The notes below the pieces were generated by a model, which saw only the letters and a list, made by a program, of their open reading frames with translations, was not told the DNA's origin and made no database searches. Below, piece after piece: positions 1-6,521 of a stretch of 42,624 nt of DNA. Positions within the stretch are counted from its first letter, which is position 1, and each line of letters opens with the position of its first letter. A program made the position numbers and the translations under genes. The DNA comes from Chloracidobacterium sp. UBA3360 (GTDB lineage: Bacteria > Acidobacteriota > Blastocatellia > Pyrinomonadales > Pyrinomonadaceae), in assembly GCA_002360555.1 (NCBI GenBank), contig DEQS01000081.1, positions 1-42,624 on the forward strand, written 5' to 3'.

Positions 1-1865
1 CCGAGCCACAAGCTGCGCAATAGCGTTGCGGTATAGACCGAGCTTTTTCGTCCGTTTGCTAACACAACGACAGCCTTAACATCCGTCCGGCCCGTTTCGG
101 TCACATCGATCTGCAGCGGTTTGGTGTACCGCGTACTTTTTTCATCGGGCGTCGAGCCGGCGGTCGTGTAATAAACACGCGCTCCGGCGAGCGGCGTCGA
201 TAGATCAAGGTTTGCCTTTTCACCTGTCGCGAGCACTTTGTTCACGAGTCCCGCTGGTGGCGGAATGCGGTAATTTACATTTTGCTTATCAAGCCGTGCC
301 AGGTTTGCCGGCATACGCCGAAGAAAATCTTCGTAATCTTTATTTGCCGGCTGCGACCACAAAACCTCCGACATCGCCAGCATTCGCGGGAACGCCATAT
401 ATTCGACCGCTGCGGGTGTTTTCAGGTATTCGGTCCAGATATTGGCCTGCGCTCCGATGATGTATTTTGCCTCGGCGGGCGAAAGCTCTTTTGGCACGGG
501 GTCAAAGCTGTAAACCTTTTCAAGAGTGACGTATCCGCCGATATTCAGCGGCTCGGTCGCGGGGTCGCCCTGGTTGTAGTCAAAGTAGCTGTAATCGGTC
601 GGCGTCATTATCACGTCGTGCTTTGCCTTGGCCGCCTCGATGCCGCCTTTGGTGCCGCGCCAAGACATTACGGTCGCGTTTGGAGCTAAGCCGCCCTCGA
701 GTATCTCGTCCCAGCCGATGATCTTCTTTCCCTTTGAGTTAATAAATTTTTCGATCCGACGTACGAAATAGCTCTGCACCTCGTGCTCGTCTTTTAGGTT
801 TTCGCGTTTCATCAGATCCTGCACAAACGGCGATTCTTTCCACATCGTTTTGAGCACTTCGTCGCCGCCGATGTGTATATACGGCGAATCGGGAAAGAGC
901 TTGATCGTCTCGTCGAGCACGTCTTCGAGAAATTTGAACGTCTCATCCGTCGGGCAAAAAACCTCATTAAAAATGCCCCACGTTTTCTGTACGTTGTATT
1001 TGTGATCGGCCTTACAGCCGTATTGCGGATAAGCCGCCAGCGCCGCCGACGCGTGCCCCGGCAGCTCGATCTCAGGGATGACGGTGATGTAACGCGCCTG
1101 GGCATAAGCGACGACTTCGCGGATCTGATCCTGCGTATAAAACCCCTCGACCGGCACGCCGTCACCCTTAAATGTCGTTGTGTAAGGCCCAAGATGCGAC
1201 TCCGGCCGTTTCGAACCGATCTCGGTCAGCCGCGGATATTTCTTGATCTCTATCCGCCATCCCTGATCGTCTGTCAAATGCCAGTGAAACGTATTGAACT
1301 TATACTGCGACATCAGATCGATGTATTTTTTGACAAACTCCACCGACATAAAATGACGGGACACGTCGAGGTGCATACCGCGAAATTGAAATCGACCCGC
1401 GTCAGCACTGACAAAAGCAGGAATCTTAATGGAGTCGGTGGCTTTCGGCGGAAGAAGTTGACGGATTGTCTGCAAAGCGTAAAAAATGCCTTCTTCATAA
1501 CCTGATATTTCTATCCGATCTTTGGTTACAGAGATCGTATGGAGACTGTTCGGCTTTCCGGGCAATTTCGTTTCTTGAATTGCGTAGTTTGGCCCAGAAA
1601 AAGATATGTAGTTCGTAAACTTCTGTTTAGAAACCACCCTAAGCCGAAATCCGACGGTCTGCTGCAAAATGTCGTTTAAAAGGTTAGCCATCTTTTGACC
1701 GACCACACCTTTCGTGACGATATTTGTTTCACGATTCAAAACAAAATCGCCATCGCGACGTTCCAGCGAGTGTGGTTTTGGAATGATATTGATCTCGTCA
1801 CTCTGAGCAAACGAAAAAGAAGCAAGCAAAAGACAAAACGCGGCGGCGAAAATATATTTGATCAT
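1..1865 (-). CDS. Secreted GH20 beta-N-acetylhexosaminidase (3' end outside window)
   Basis: The minus strand reads without a stop from an ATG at 1863-1865 to the window edge, giving 621 residues of an incomplete protein. Residues 1-20 form a signal peptide ending in SFA. Residues about 25-150 match the GH20 N-terminal domain, and the TIM barrel starts near the FRGMHLDVSRHF stretch. The GH20 signature HIGGDE is intact, with the catalytic Asp-Glu pair at D335-E336. Further barrel motifs include WHLTDDQGWRIE, ELPGHASA and MSWRGTKGG. After about residue 550 a small beta domain begins. Family enzymes remove terminal GlcNAc/GalNAc from chitin-type oligosaccharides, glycans or peptidoglycan fragments, and the signal peptide places this one outside the cytoplasm. 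No clear ribosome binding site precedes the ATG; a REP-type repeat begins 7 bases upstream. Identification is firm, the physiological substrate is not. Confidence 0.95.
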   Translation of the reverse strand, partial: MIKYIFAAAFCLLLASFSFAQSDEINIIPKPHSLERRDGDFVLNRETNIVTKGVVGQKMANLLNDILQQTVGFRLRVVSKQKFTNYISFSGPNYAIQETKLPGKPNSLHTISVTKDRIEISGYEEGIFYALQTIRQLLPPKATDSIKIPAFVSADAGRFQFRGMHLDVSRHFMSVEFVKKYIDLMSQYKFNTFHWHLTDDQGWRIEIKKYPRLTEIGSKRPESHLGPYTTTFKGDGVPVEGFYTQDQIREVVAYAQARYITVIPEIELPGHASAALAAYPQYGCKADHKYNVQKTWGIFNEVFCPTDETFKFLEDVLDETIKLFPDSPYIHIGGDEVLKTMWKESPFVQDLMKRENLKDEHEVQSYFVRRIEKFINSKGKKIIGWDEILEGGLAPNATVMSWRGTKGGIEAAKAKHDVIMTPTDYSYFDYNQGDPATEPLNIGGYVTLEKVYSFDPVPKELSPAEAKYIIGAQANIWTEYLKTPAAVEYMAFPRMLAMSEVLWSQPANKDYEDFLRRMPANLARLDKQNVNYRIPPPAGLVNKVLATGEKANLDLSTPLAGARVYYTTAGSTPDEKSTRYTKPLQIDVTETGRTDVKAVVVLANGRKSSVYTATLLRSLWL

Positions 1866-1872
1866 AATGACT

Positions 1873-2010
1873 GGAACGCAGGCGCCCTCGCCTGCAAACG
1901 CCGGTTCCTCCGGCGTGACGGTTGTTACGTATCGTTCAACTCGATCACTCACCATGTTCGTCAGCGTCCTCAGAAGGACGCTTTGCAGGCGAAGGCACCT
2001 GCGTTCCCGG
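1873..2010. repeat. REP/BIME-like palindromic unit on the 3' side of the RAYT gene
   Basis: The unit contains four stem-loops around a spacer. They are GCAGGCG/CGCCTGC (1878-1895, loop CCCT), ACGCCGG/CCGGCGT (1898-1916), AGCGTCCT/AGGACGCT (1963-1982, loop CAGA) and a degenerate GCAGGCG/CACCTGC (1985-2002). The outer edges are inverted copies of each other (GGAACGCAGG... and ...CCTGCGTTCC), so two REP-type ends face each other across a spacer at about 1917-1962. Its first 26 bases are the exact reverse complement of 2730-2755 in the sister unit. This is the arrangement expected of a bacterial interspersed mosaic element served by the neighbouring transposase. Confidence 0.85.
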
Positions 2011-2026
2011 CCAACGGCGTTCCCAG

Positions 2027-2599
2027 CTATTTGAGATACGCACTGCTATACGGCCATTTCTCCGGGGAATCGCAAAGCCGAGCCTTCACCGGATTATTTT
2101 CAATATAGTTTATCGTACTAGCAAAATGCTTGTGATCGCGAATGTAGCGGTCAAAGTATTCCTTTGCCCAAAACTGGCCATTGCGGCCGAGTATTTTGTT
2201 GGCTTGGTGAGCCGTGTAGGATTTGATCGAATGCATTATGTCGGCCACCGCAAATTGAGCTATCGGCGTGAGCAGGATGTGGCCGTGATTTGGCATTATG
2301 ACCCAAGAGATCAGGTTGTATCGCTCACCGTCCCATTTCAAAAGAGTGTCTTGAAGCAGCGTTGCCACGCGATGGTCCCGCAGATGCCCGGCACCGTAAT
2401 TTTGATCCAAATAGTGCTCGATCCGTCGCCTGTGATGGGCGCCCGAAATTTCGTTGCTTTCGAGCTCGTCTCGCCATTTATCCAATACCTCCTGTGGCAT
2501 CGAATCAGCAAGACGAAATGTGATGAACTGAGTAAAGCCTTCGGCATCAAAATGGGGTAAAAATCCGCGACTATGCCAATAGCGTGGGTCTTTGTTCAT
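2027..2599 (-). mobile_element. REP-associated tyrosine transposase (RAYT, Y1 HUH family)
   Basis: This is a 190-residue Y1 transposase of the IS200/TnpA-REP type. The HUH metal-binding motif is H105-G106-H107 in the segment MPNHGHILL. The conserved helix carrying the nucleophile is FWAKEYFDRYIRD, with Y148 the likely catalytic tyrosine. The C-terminal YIENNPVKARL...WPYSSA stretch is typical of RAYTs. In the family the enzyme cuts and joins single-stranded DNA at REP hairpins and is held as a single chromosomal copy that spreads short REP elements. Both flanks carry such palindromes (1873-2010 and 2623-2758), so this looks like a complete REPtron. The ATG at 2597-2599 has no good ribosome binding site. 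Reading frame and motifs are intact, so activity is plausible. Confidence 0.93.
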
Positions 2600-2622
2600 C
2601 GCAAATATTGTACATCAATGCC

Positions 2623-2758
2623 GGAACCGCAGGCGCTTTCGCCTACAAACGCCGGTTCCTCCAGCGTGATGTCCTTTGGTTATTTTAAGGTGAATATTCC
2701 CGCGTTCGTCAGCGTCCTAAGAAGGACGCTTTGCAGGCGAGGGCGCCTGCGTTCCCGG
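2623..2758. repeat. REP/BIME-like palindromic unit on the 5' side of the RAYT gene
   Basis: This is the second copy of the repeat next to the transposase. It shows the same order as the unit at 1873-2010: a degenerate GCAGGCG-type stem near 2628-2645, an ACGCCGG...CCAGCGT stem around 2648-2666, an A/T-richer spacer, AGCGTCCT/AGGACGCT at 2711-2730 with loop AAGA, and a perfect GCAGGCG...CGCCTGC stem at 2733-2750. The perfect stem is at the opposite end compared with the first unit, so each copy has kept one good terminus. It ends directly against the rluD stop codon. Confidence 0.85.
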
Positions 2759-3712
2759 CTAAAGCAGATCCAAAAACTGATTCAATTCTTTTGGCAGGTC
2801 CTGGACAAATTCGAGCCGCTCTTTGGTTTTTGGATGCGTAAACGACAGCCGTTCGGCGTGGAGGAAAAATCTCGGCATTGAGGCGATGGCGTTGCGGGTG
2901 TTGGTGTCGGCGACCGTGTTGTCGCGGCCCTCGTTATAGATCTCGTCGCCGACAACCGGGTGATTGATAAACGCAGTGTGGACGCGTATCTGGTGGGTGC
3001 GGCCGGTTTTGATCTCGACATCGAGCAGGGTAAACTTGGCGTAACGTGTTCGCACTTTCCACAGGCTGATCGCCGAGCGGCCATGCGTCGCGACCTTCAT
3101 CCTGAGGCGGTTGTGTTTGTTGCGGCCGATCGGCGCGTCGATCTTGCCCATATTCTGATCGGGCGAACCGTGCACCAGTGCGACGTACGATTTATAGACC
3201 TCTCGAGAGCGAAACTGCTCAGACAAGGCCTCATGTATCTCGTCATTTTTTGCAACGACGATCAGCCCGGATGTGTCTTTGTCTAGCCGGTGGACGATGC
3301 CGATTCGCAATTCCGAACGGTCATCTTTCACCTCGGTCTGCTCAAATTCAAAATGATAAGCGATCGCATTTGCCAGCGTGCCGGACTGCACACCCGCACC
3401 GGGATGGACGACCATGCCGGCGGGTTTATTGATGACGGCGAGGTATTCGTCTTCGAAAACGATGTCGAGCGGTATGTTTTCCGGCTCAAACCGAGCGGCC
3501 TGTGCCTCGACCAGATCGACCTCGATCTCGTCATTTGCGTGGAGCTTGTACGATGGCTTTACAGGCTTTTCGTTAACAAGCACGTCCTCATTTTCGATCA
3601 GCCGCTGCAAACGCGAACGCGACCAACCCTCGATGGCATCGGCAAGATAAGCATCGAGACGCATGCCGGCGTCTTCGGCTGTGGTTAAAAATGTTTCGGT
3701 TGATTCGGACAA
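2759..3712 (-). CDS. rluD: 23S rRNA pseudouridine synthase, RluD/RluC type
   Basis: The protein has 317 residues, the usual length for RluA-family large-subunit pseudouridine synthases. An S4 RNA-binding domain occupies about residues 16-75 (RLDAYLADAIEGWSRSRLQ). The catalytic motif HRLDKDTSGL lies at 141-150, with D144 the expected nucleophile. The later INHPVVGD and RFFLHAERL motifs are also present. The enzyme isomerises uridines in 23S rRNA; RluD in the strict sense acts in helix 69, but the exact site cannot be read from sequence. The start is TTG at 3710-3712, since no upstream in-frame ATG or strong ribosome binding site is visible. The stop TAG coincides with the edge of the REP-like repeat. 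It sits at the end of the lspA-lgt run, a common neighbourhood for this gene. Confidence 0.92.
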   Translation of the reverse strand: MSESTETFLTTAEDAGMRLDAYLADAIEGWSRSRLQRLIENEDVLVNEKPVKPSYKLHANDEIEVDLVEAQAARFEPENIPLDIVFEDEYLAVINKPAGMVVHPGAGVQSGTLANAIAYHFEFEQTEVKDDRSELRIGIVHRLDKDTSGLIVVAKNDEIHEALSEQFRSREVYKSYVALVHGSPDQNMGKIDAPIGRNKHNRLRMKVATHGRSAISLWKVRTRYAKFTLLDVEIKTGRTHQIRVHTAFINHPVVGDEIYNEGRDNTVADTNTRNAIASMPRFFLHAERLSFTHPKTKERLEFVQDLPKELNQFLDLL

Positions 3713-3726
3713 TTTAATATTTGGAT

Positions 3727-3764
3727 ACTAATTAGTAATTACTAATTTGATAATTATTAATTAG
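3727..3764. repeat. A/T-rich stutter repeat with an 18-bp palindrome
   Basis: The gap between rluD and lgt consists of variants of a short ATTAGTAATTA word. It includes the perfect 18-bp palindrome AATTAGTAATTACTAATT at 3730-3747. The sequence runs up to the lgt stop codon. No T-tract typical of an intrinsic terminator follows the palindrome, so I class it as a repeat rather than a terminator. Confidence 0.6.
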
Positions 3765-4582
3765 CTCTCGGATGGTTCTTGCGTTTGTACGCGGCGAGAG
3801 GCGATTCTCAGTCGCCAAACCAAAAAGACGATCGACGTTATCGCTACGATCAGGCTGACGCCTTGCGAGGTAGAGAGCCCGGTCGCGGAGGTAAATCCAT
3901 AGAGGTCGCCGCGCGGATCGTCGCGGATAAACTCTATCGAAAATCGCAGTATCGAATAGATTGCGCCGTAAATGATGAGGATCTGGCCGTCAAATTTTTT
4001 ATGCCGGTGCAGATACACGAGCAGCCCAAATATGATGAACATCGCAAACGACTCGTACAATTGCGTCGGGTGCAGATGAGCGTCGAGGCCGTCGGCGGTG
4101 TAGATCGGCACACCCGTATATTCGTGCCCGAGCGTCGTAAAATGCACGCCCCACGGTAGATCGGTCGGTTTCCCCCAACAGCAGCCCGCCGCAAAACAGC
4201 CCTGTCGGCCAAACGCCGAACCGAGTGCGACACCCGGAGCAAACGCATCGGCGACTTTCCAAAACGGCAGTTTATAGAGCGGCACTAAGATCGCGACCGC
4301 CAGAAATCCACCGATCAAGCCGCCATAAAACACCCCGCCCGAACGCAAGAAATCGAGCGTAAATATCTGCACATCCGGCTCGACCAAGATCATCAACAGC
4401 TTTGACCCAACCAAACCGCCGATCAGCGTCCATAGGCCGAGATCGTAGATGCGTTCGCGCGGTATGCCGTCACGGGCACCAAGCCGCGACGCCGCAAACA
4501 ACGCAAGCAACATCCCCACCGCCATAAAAATGCCGTAGGTGGTGATGGGAAATGTGCCTATACGGAAAAGTTCAGGATACAT
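3761..4582 (-). CDS. lgt: Prolipoprotein diacylglyceryl transferase
   Basis: Lgt transfers diacylglycerol from phosphatidylglycerol to the lipobox cysteine of prolipoproteins, the first step of lipoprotein maturation in the inner membrane. The 273-residue protein has about seven hydrophobic segments. It opens with the conserved FRIGTFPITTYGIFMA stretch and carries the Lgt signature as GSAFGRQGCFAAGCCWG, with the essential Gly-Arg. The HPTQLYES segment, also conserved in Lgt, follows. The C-terminal RFSIEFIRDDPRG stretch carries the conserved arginine region. lspA, the next enzyme of the pathway, lies upstream on the same strand, separated only by a four-helix-bundle gene that looks inserted. 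The ATG at 4580-4582 has no clear ribosome binding site. Confidence 0.96.
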   Translation of the reverse strand: MYPELFRIGTFPITTYGIFMAVGMLLALFAASRLGARDGIPRERIYDLGLWTLIGGLVGSKLLMILVEPDVQIFTLDFLRSGGVFYGGLIGGFLAVAILVPLYKLPFWKVADAFAPGVALGSAFGRQGCFAAGCCWGKPTDLPWGVHFTTLGHEYTGVPIYTADGLDAHLHPTQLYESFAMFIIFGLLVYLHRHKKFDGQILIIYGAIYSILRFSIEFIRDDPRGDLYGFTSATGLSTSQGVSLIVAITSIVFLVWRLRIASRRVQTQEPSES

Positions 4583-4586
4583 GATT

Positions 4587-4630
4587 GTAAGAAGCTAGAA
4601 GTAAGTAGCCAGAAATCAGAAGGAAGAATT
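4587..4630. repeat. AGAAG-type stutter repeat, left flank of the four-helix-bundle gene
   Basis: This stretch reads as variants of AGAAGC(T/C)AGAAGT and TAGCCAGAAATCAGAAGG on the plus strand. The same words occur on the minus strand at about 5010-5072, on the other side of the four-helix-bundle gene, so the two flanks are imperfect inverted repeats. Shared words include AGAAGCNAGAAG, TAGCCAGAA, AGAAATCAGAA and GAAGGAAGAA. Confidence 0.7.
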
Positions 4631-4643
4631 TAGCTCACCGTAT

Positions 4644-5003
4644 CTATCTGTCACTCCTTATTTTGTGCATATAACTGCCAAGCATTTTGCTAATTTCTTC
4701 GAGCATATATTTTAGGTCGGTCGTTTGACCATACCCTAAATCTGTGACAAGTATCAGGTAATAGCGACACTCTTCCAGCGACCCTTGAGAAATACTATAA
4801 AACCTGAGTTTGTCCGGTTTGGTTGCCTTTCCAAATCCTTCGGCAAAATTTGCCGGAATTGAAACCGCCGCTCTTCTGAGTTGCGACAATAAGCCGTAAA
4901 GCTCATGCTTGGGGAAATTCTCAGTTAGACGATAAACCTCAAGCACGAATTGATGTGACTTCTTCCAGATCTCAACATCTTCAAAACTTCTCGCCGGCAA
5001 CAT
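4644..5003 (-). CDS. Four-helix-bundle protein (23S rRNA IVS / S23-like family)
   Basis: A 119-residue protein of the four-helix-bundle family first found in intervening sequences of 23S rRNA genes and related to the Avd accessory protein of diversity-generating retroelements. Diagnostic stretches are FEDVEIWKKSHQFVLEVYRL, FPKHELYGLLSQLRRAAVSI and IPANFAEGFGK. Free-standing members are common but have no established function. Here it is not inside an rRNA gene. A GGAGG sits 4 bases before the ATG at 5001-5003, which I prefer over the in-frame GTG at 5004-5006 that lies only one base after GGAGG. The lspA stop (5003-5005) overlaps this start. Inverted AGAAG-type repeats flank the gene on both sides, suggesting that it arrived as a unit between lspA and lgt. 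Confidence 0.9.
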   Translation of the reverse strand: MLPARSFEDVEIWKKSHQFVLEVYRLTENFPKHELYGLLSQLRRAAVSIPANFAEGFGKATKPDKLRFYSISQGSLEECRYYLILVTDLGYGQTTDLKYMLEEISKMLGSYMHKIRSDR

Positions 5004-5548
5004 CACACCTCCGTATTCTGATTTCTGCTTTCTTCCTTCTGGCTACCGGCTTCTGTCTTCTGGCTTCTTTTAGAACGAAACATATCGATCAGCAGCAGCA
5101 CCGCACCAACACATATCGCCGCATCAGCGACATTAAATGTTGGGTAATGCCACGAGCCGAACTGCACATCAATAAAATCTACGACAAACCCGAGCCGCAT
5201 GCGGTCGGTGACATTGCCGACAATGCCCGCGAGCAATAATGCCAATGCCCCGAGAATACGGTCATCGCTTCGCGGTGTTCGCCAAAAGAAAAATAAAACG
5301 AGTGCCGCCGCGACAAAAGCGATCGCTGAGAGTCCCCAGCGTCCGGCATCGCCGTGTTCGTCAAGCATCGAAAACGCGACGCCCGTATTCTGCGCATAAG
5401 CAAAATTGAGCAGCCCGTCGATCACCGTCTTGTCGCCGCCCGTACGCAGCGTACGCGTCGCCCACGCCTTACTGGTCTGATCGACCATAAAGACGCCGCC
5501 CGCGATCGCGAGATAGCCCAGTTTCCAAAAAAAGTCGCGTTTAGTCAT
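5003..5548 (-). CDS. lspA: Lipoprotein signal peptidase (signal peptidase II)
   Basis: LspA cleaves the signal peptide of diacylated prolipoproteins in the inner membrane after Lgt has acted. The 181-residue protein has four transmembrane segments and the family motifs DQTSKAW (23-29), LNFAYAQNTGVAFSML, GNVTDRMRLGFVVDFI and FNVADAAI. The conserved aspartates are D115, D124 and D142, with D124 and D142 expected as the catalytic pair. The core ends near residue 160 (IDMFRSK). The remaining 20 or so residues are hydrophilic and are encoded by the AGAAG-type repeat at about 5010-5072, so the tail looks acquired. The start ATG directly abuts the stop codon of the upstream gene (TAAATG), implying translational coupling. 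Confidence 0.96.
   Translation of the reverse strand: MTKRDFFWKLGYLAIAGGVFMVDQTSKAWATRTLRTGGDKTVIDGLLNFAYAQNTGVAFSMLDEHGDAGRWGLSAIAFVAAALVLFFFWRTPRSDDRILGALALLLAGIVGNVTDRMRLGFVVDFIDVQFGSWHYPTFNVADAAICVGAVLLLIDMFRSKRSQKTEAGSQKEESRNQNTEV
5010..5072. repeat. AGAAG-type stutter repeat, right flank of the four-helix-bundle gene
   Basis: Read on the minus strand this is a run of AGAAGCCAGAAG, ACAGAAGCCGG, TAGCCAGAAGGAAGAAAG and CAGAAATCAGAA words. It is the inverted counterpart of 4587-4630. It lies inside the 3' end of lspA and encodes its polar C-terminal tail. Confidence 0.7.
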
Positions 5549-6004
5549 TTACGGTTTTTTCGCCTCTGCCGGTGCTGGTTTCGGCTCGGCGTAAAACGAT
5601 TTGTTTATGATCTTCCACTCGCCGTTGATCTTGAGCAGCGACATATAATCGACAAATTTTACGCTCGGATAATCGAGTATGATCTTTGCGACGGCGGCAT
5701 TTCCGGCGATATCGACGCTCTCGATCCAGCGTTTGCGCTGTGCTTCATCGGCCGGCGGTTTGCCCGTAAATCCAGCAATGTAATCGGCAAATGACCGCGT
5801 TGTGTATTTACCTTCGCGGATAAAAACCAGATTGCCCTCGGTGTGAAAGGCCTTTTTCATATACTCGCCGTCACCCGTCGCATGGCCTTTTAGATAGTTT
5901 TCGAGCGGTATGCGGACGGCATCTTTATCTGCAGCTTGGGCAAAGAGGTTTCCTGATACGGCAAACATTAGAAATGCGAATCCGACGGCAAACTTGTACT
6001 TCAT
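5549..6004 (-). CDS. Secreted NTF2-like / lumazine-binding-like protein
   Basis: The 151-residue protein starts with a signal peptide (MKYKFAVGFAFLMFAVSGNLFAQ). The remainder has the layout of a small NTF2-like cone fold: an N-terminal helix pair (IPLENYLKGHATGDGEYMKKAFH), a mid segment, and beta strands ending in SLLKINGEWKIINKSFYAEP. This resembles the putative lumazine-binding group (Lumazine_bd_2), whose members have no agreed function. No catalytic residues can be named. The proline/alanine/lysine-rich tail is probably disordered. The stop codon touches the lspA start, so the two are probably co-translated, although a role in lipoprotein processing is not implied. Confidence 0.75.
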   Translation of the reverse strand: MKYKFAVGFAFLMFAVSGNLFAQAADKDAVRIPLENYLKGHATGDGEYMKKAFHTEGNLVFIREGKYTTRSFADYIAGFTGKPPADEAQRKRWIESVDIAGNAAVAKIILDYPSVKFVDYMSLLKINGEWKIINKSFYAEPKPAPAEAKKP

Positions 6005-6077
6005 AATTATCGAAACTCCTAAAATATTTTTGATCGCAACTCAGTCGATATTACGTTCGCCCGCGACAAAGTGTTCG

Positions 6078-6512
6078 CTATTCAGTATACGGAAAAATAG
6101 CCTTTGGGGCTTTATAACGGCTCCACCAATCAGCGTAGCAAACATCCGTACAGCCAATGGCGTAATGGACGACCTTCCACTTTCCGCCGGTTTTTTTGAG
6201 CAGCGCAAAGAAATTATTGTCGAACATGTCAGCGTCCTTTGCCTCTTGATACGGCGTTCCGCGATAGTTTGGCTGGCCGCCGTCAGGGCTCTGAGGATCG
6301 CCGCCGATAAACGCCCAATTGCCCAAAACCTTAAAATCATTGGCAACAAACACTATCTGCTGCTTCAATTCCTTTTCGACAGGCAGCCGGAGCGCATCGA
6401 GAATTGCCTTTCGCTCGGGCGAGCCTTTTTCCGGCGTATAAACACCTTGAGCAAGTGTCGAGCCAATGAGAACAAGCATCGCAACCAATAACAAACAAGA
6501 TCTATTTAACAC
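6078..6512 (-). CDS. Secreted protein of unknown function
   Basis: A 144-residue protein with a signal peptide ending near LIGSTLAQ. The mature part begins with YTPEKGSPERKAILDALRLP, a stretch I recognise from small exported proteins in several phyla. It continues through a predicted strand-rich region (QIVFVANDFKVLGNWAFIGG, KWKVVHYAIGCTDVCYADWW). C132 and C136 (in GCTDVCYADWW) are close enough to suggest a disulfide or metal site. I cannot assign a function. The start is GTG at 6510-6512: a strong GGAGGGAG lies about 5 bases upstream, while the overlapping ATG in another register meets a stop after two codons. It follows ileS by 9 bases. Confidence 0.75.
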   Translation of the reverse strand: MLNRSCLLLVAMLVLIGSTLAQGVYTPEKGSPERKAILDALRLPVEKELKQQIVFVANDFKVLGNWAFIGGDPQSPDGGQPNYRGTPYQEAKDADMFDNNFFALLKKTGGKWKVVHYAIGCTDVCYADWWSRYKAPKAIFPYTE

Positions 6513-6521
6513 ATCTCCCTC

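Noticed and set aside
812..1505. Open frames on both strands inside 812-1505 as separate genes
   Set aside because: They are out-of-frame shadows of the GH20 gene, whose frame reads without a stop from 1865 to the window edge and carries the HIGGDE motif.
3727..3764. Intrinsic terminator after lgt
   Set aside because: The palindrome is A/T-only and is not followed by a T-tract behind a G/C stem.
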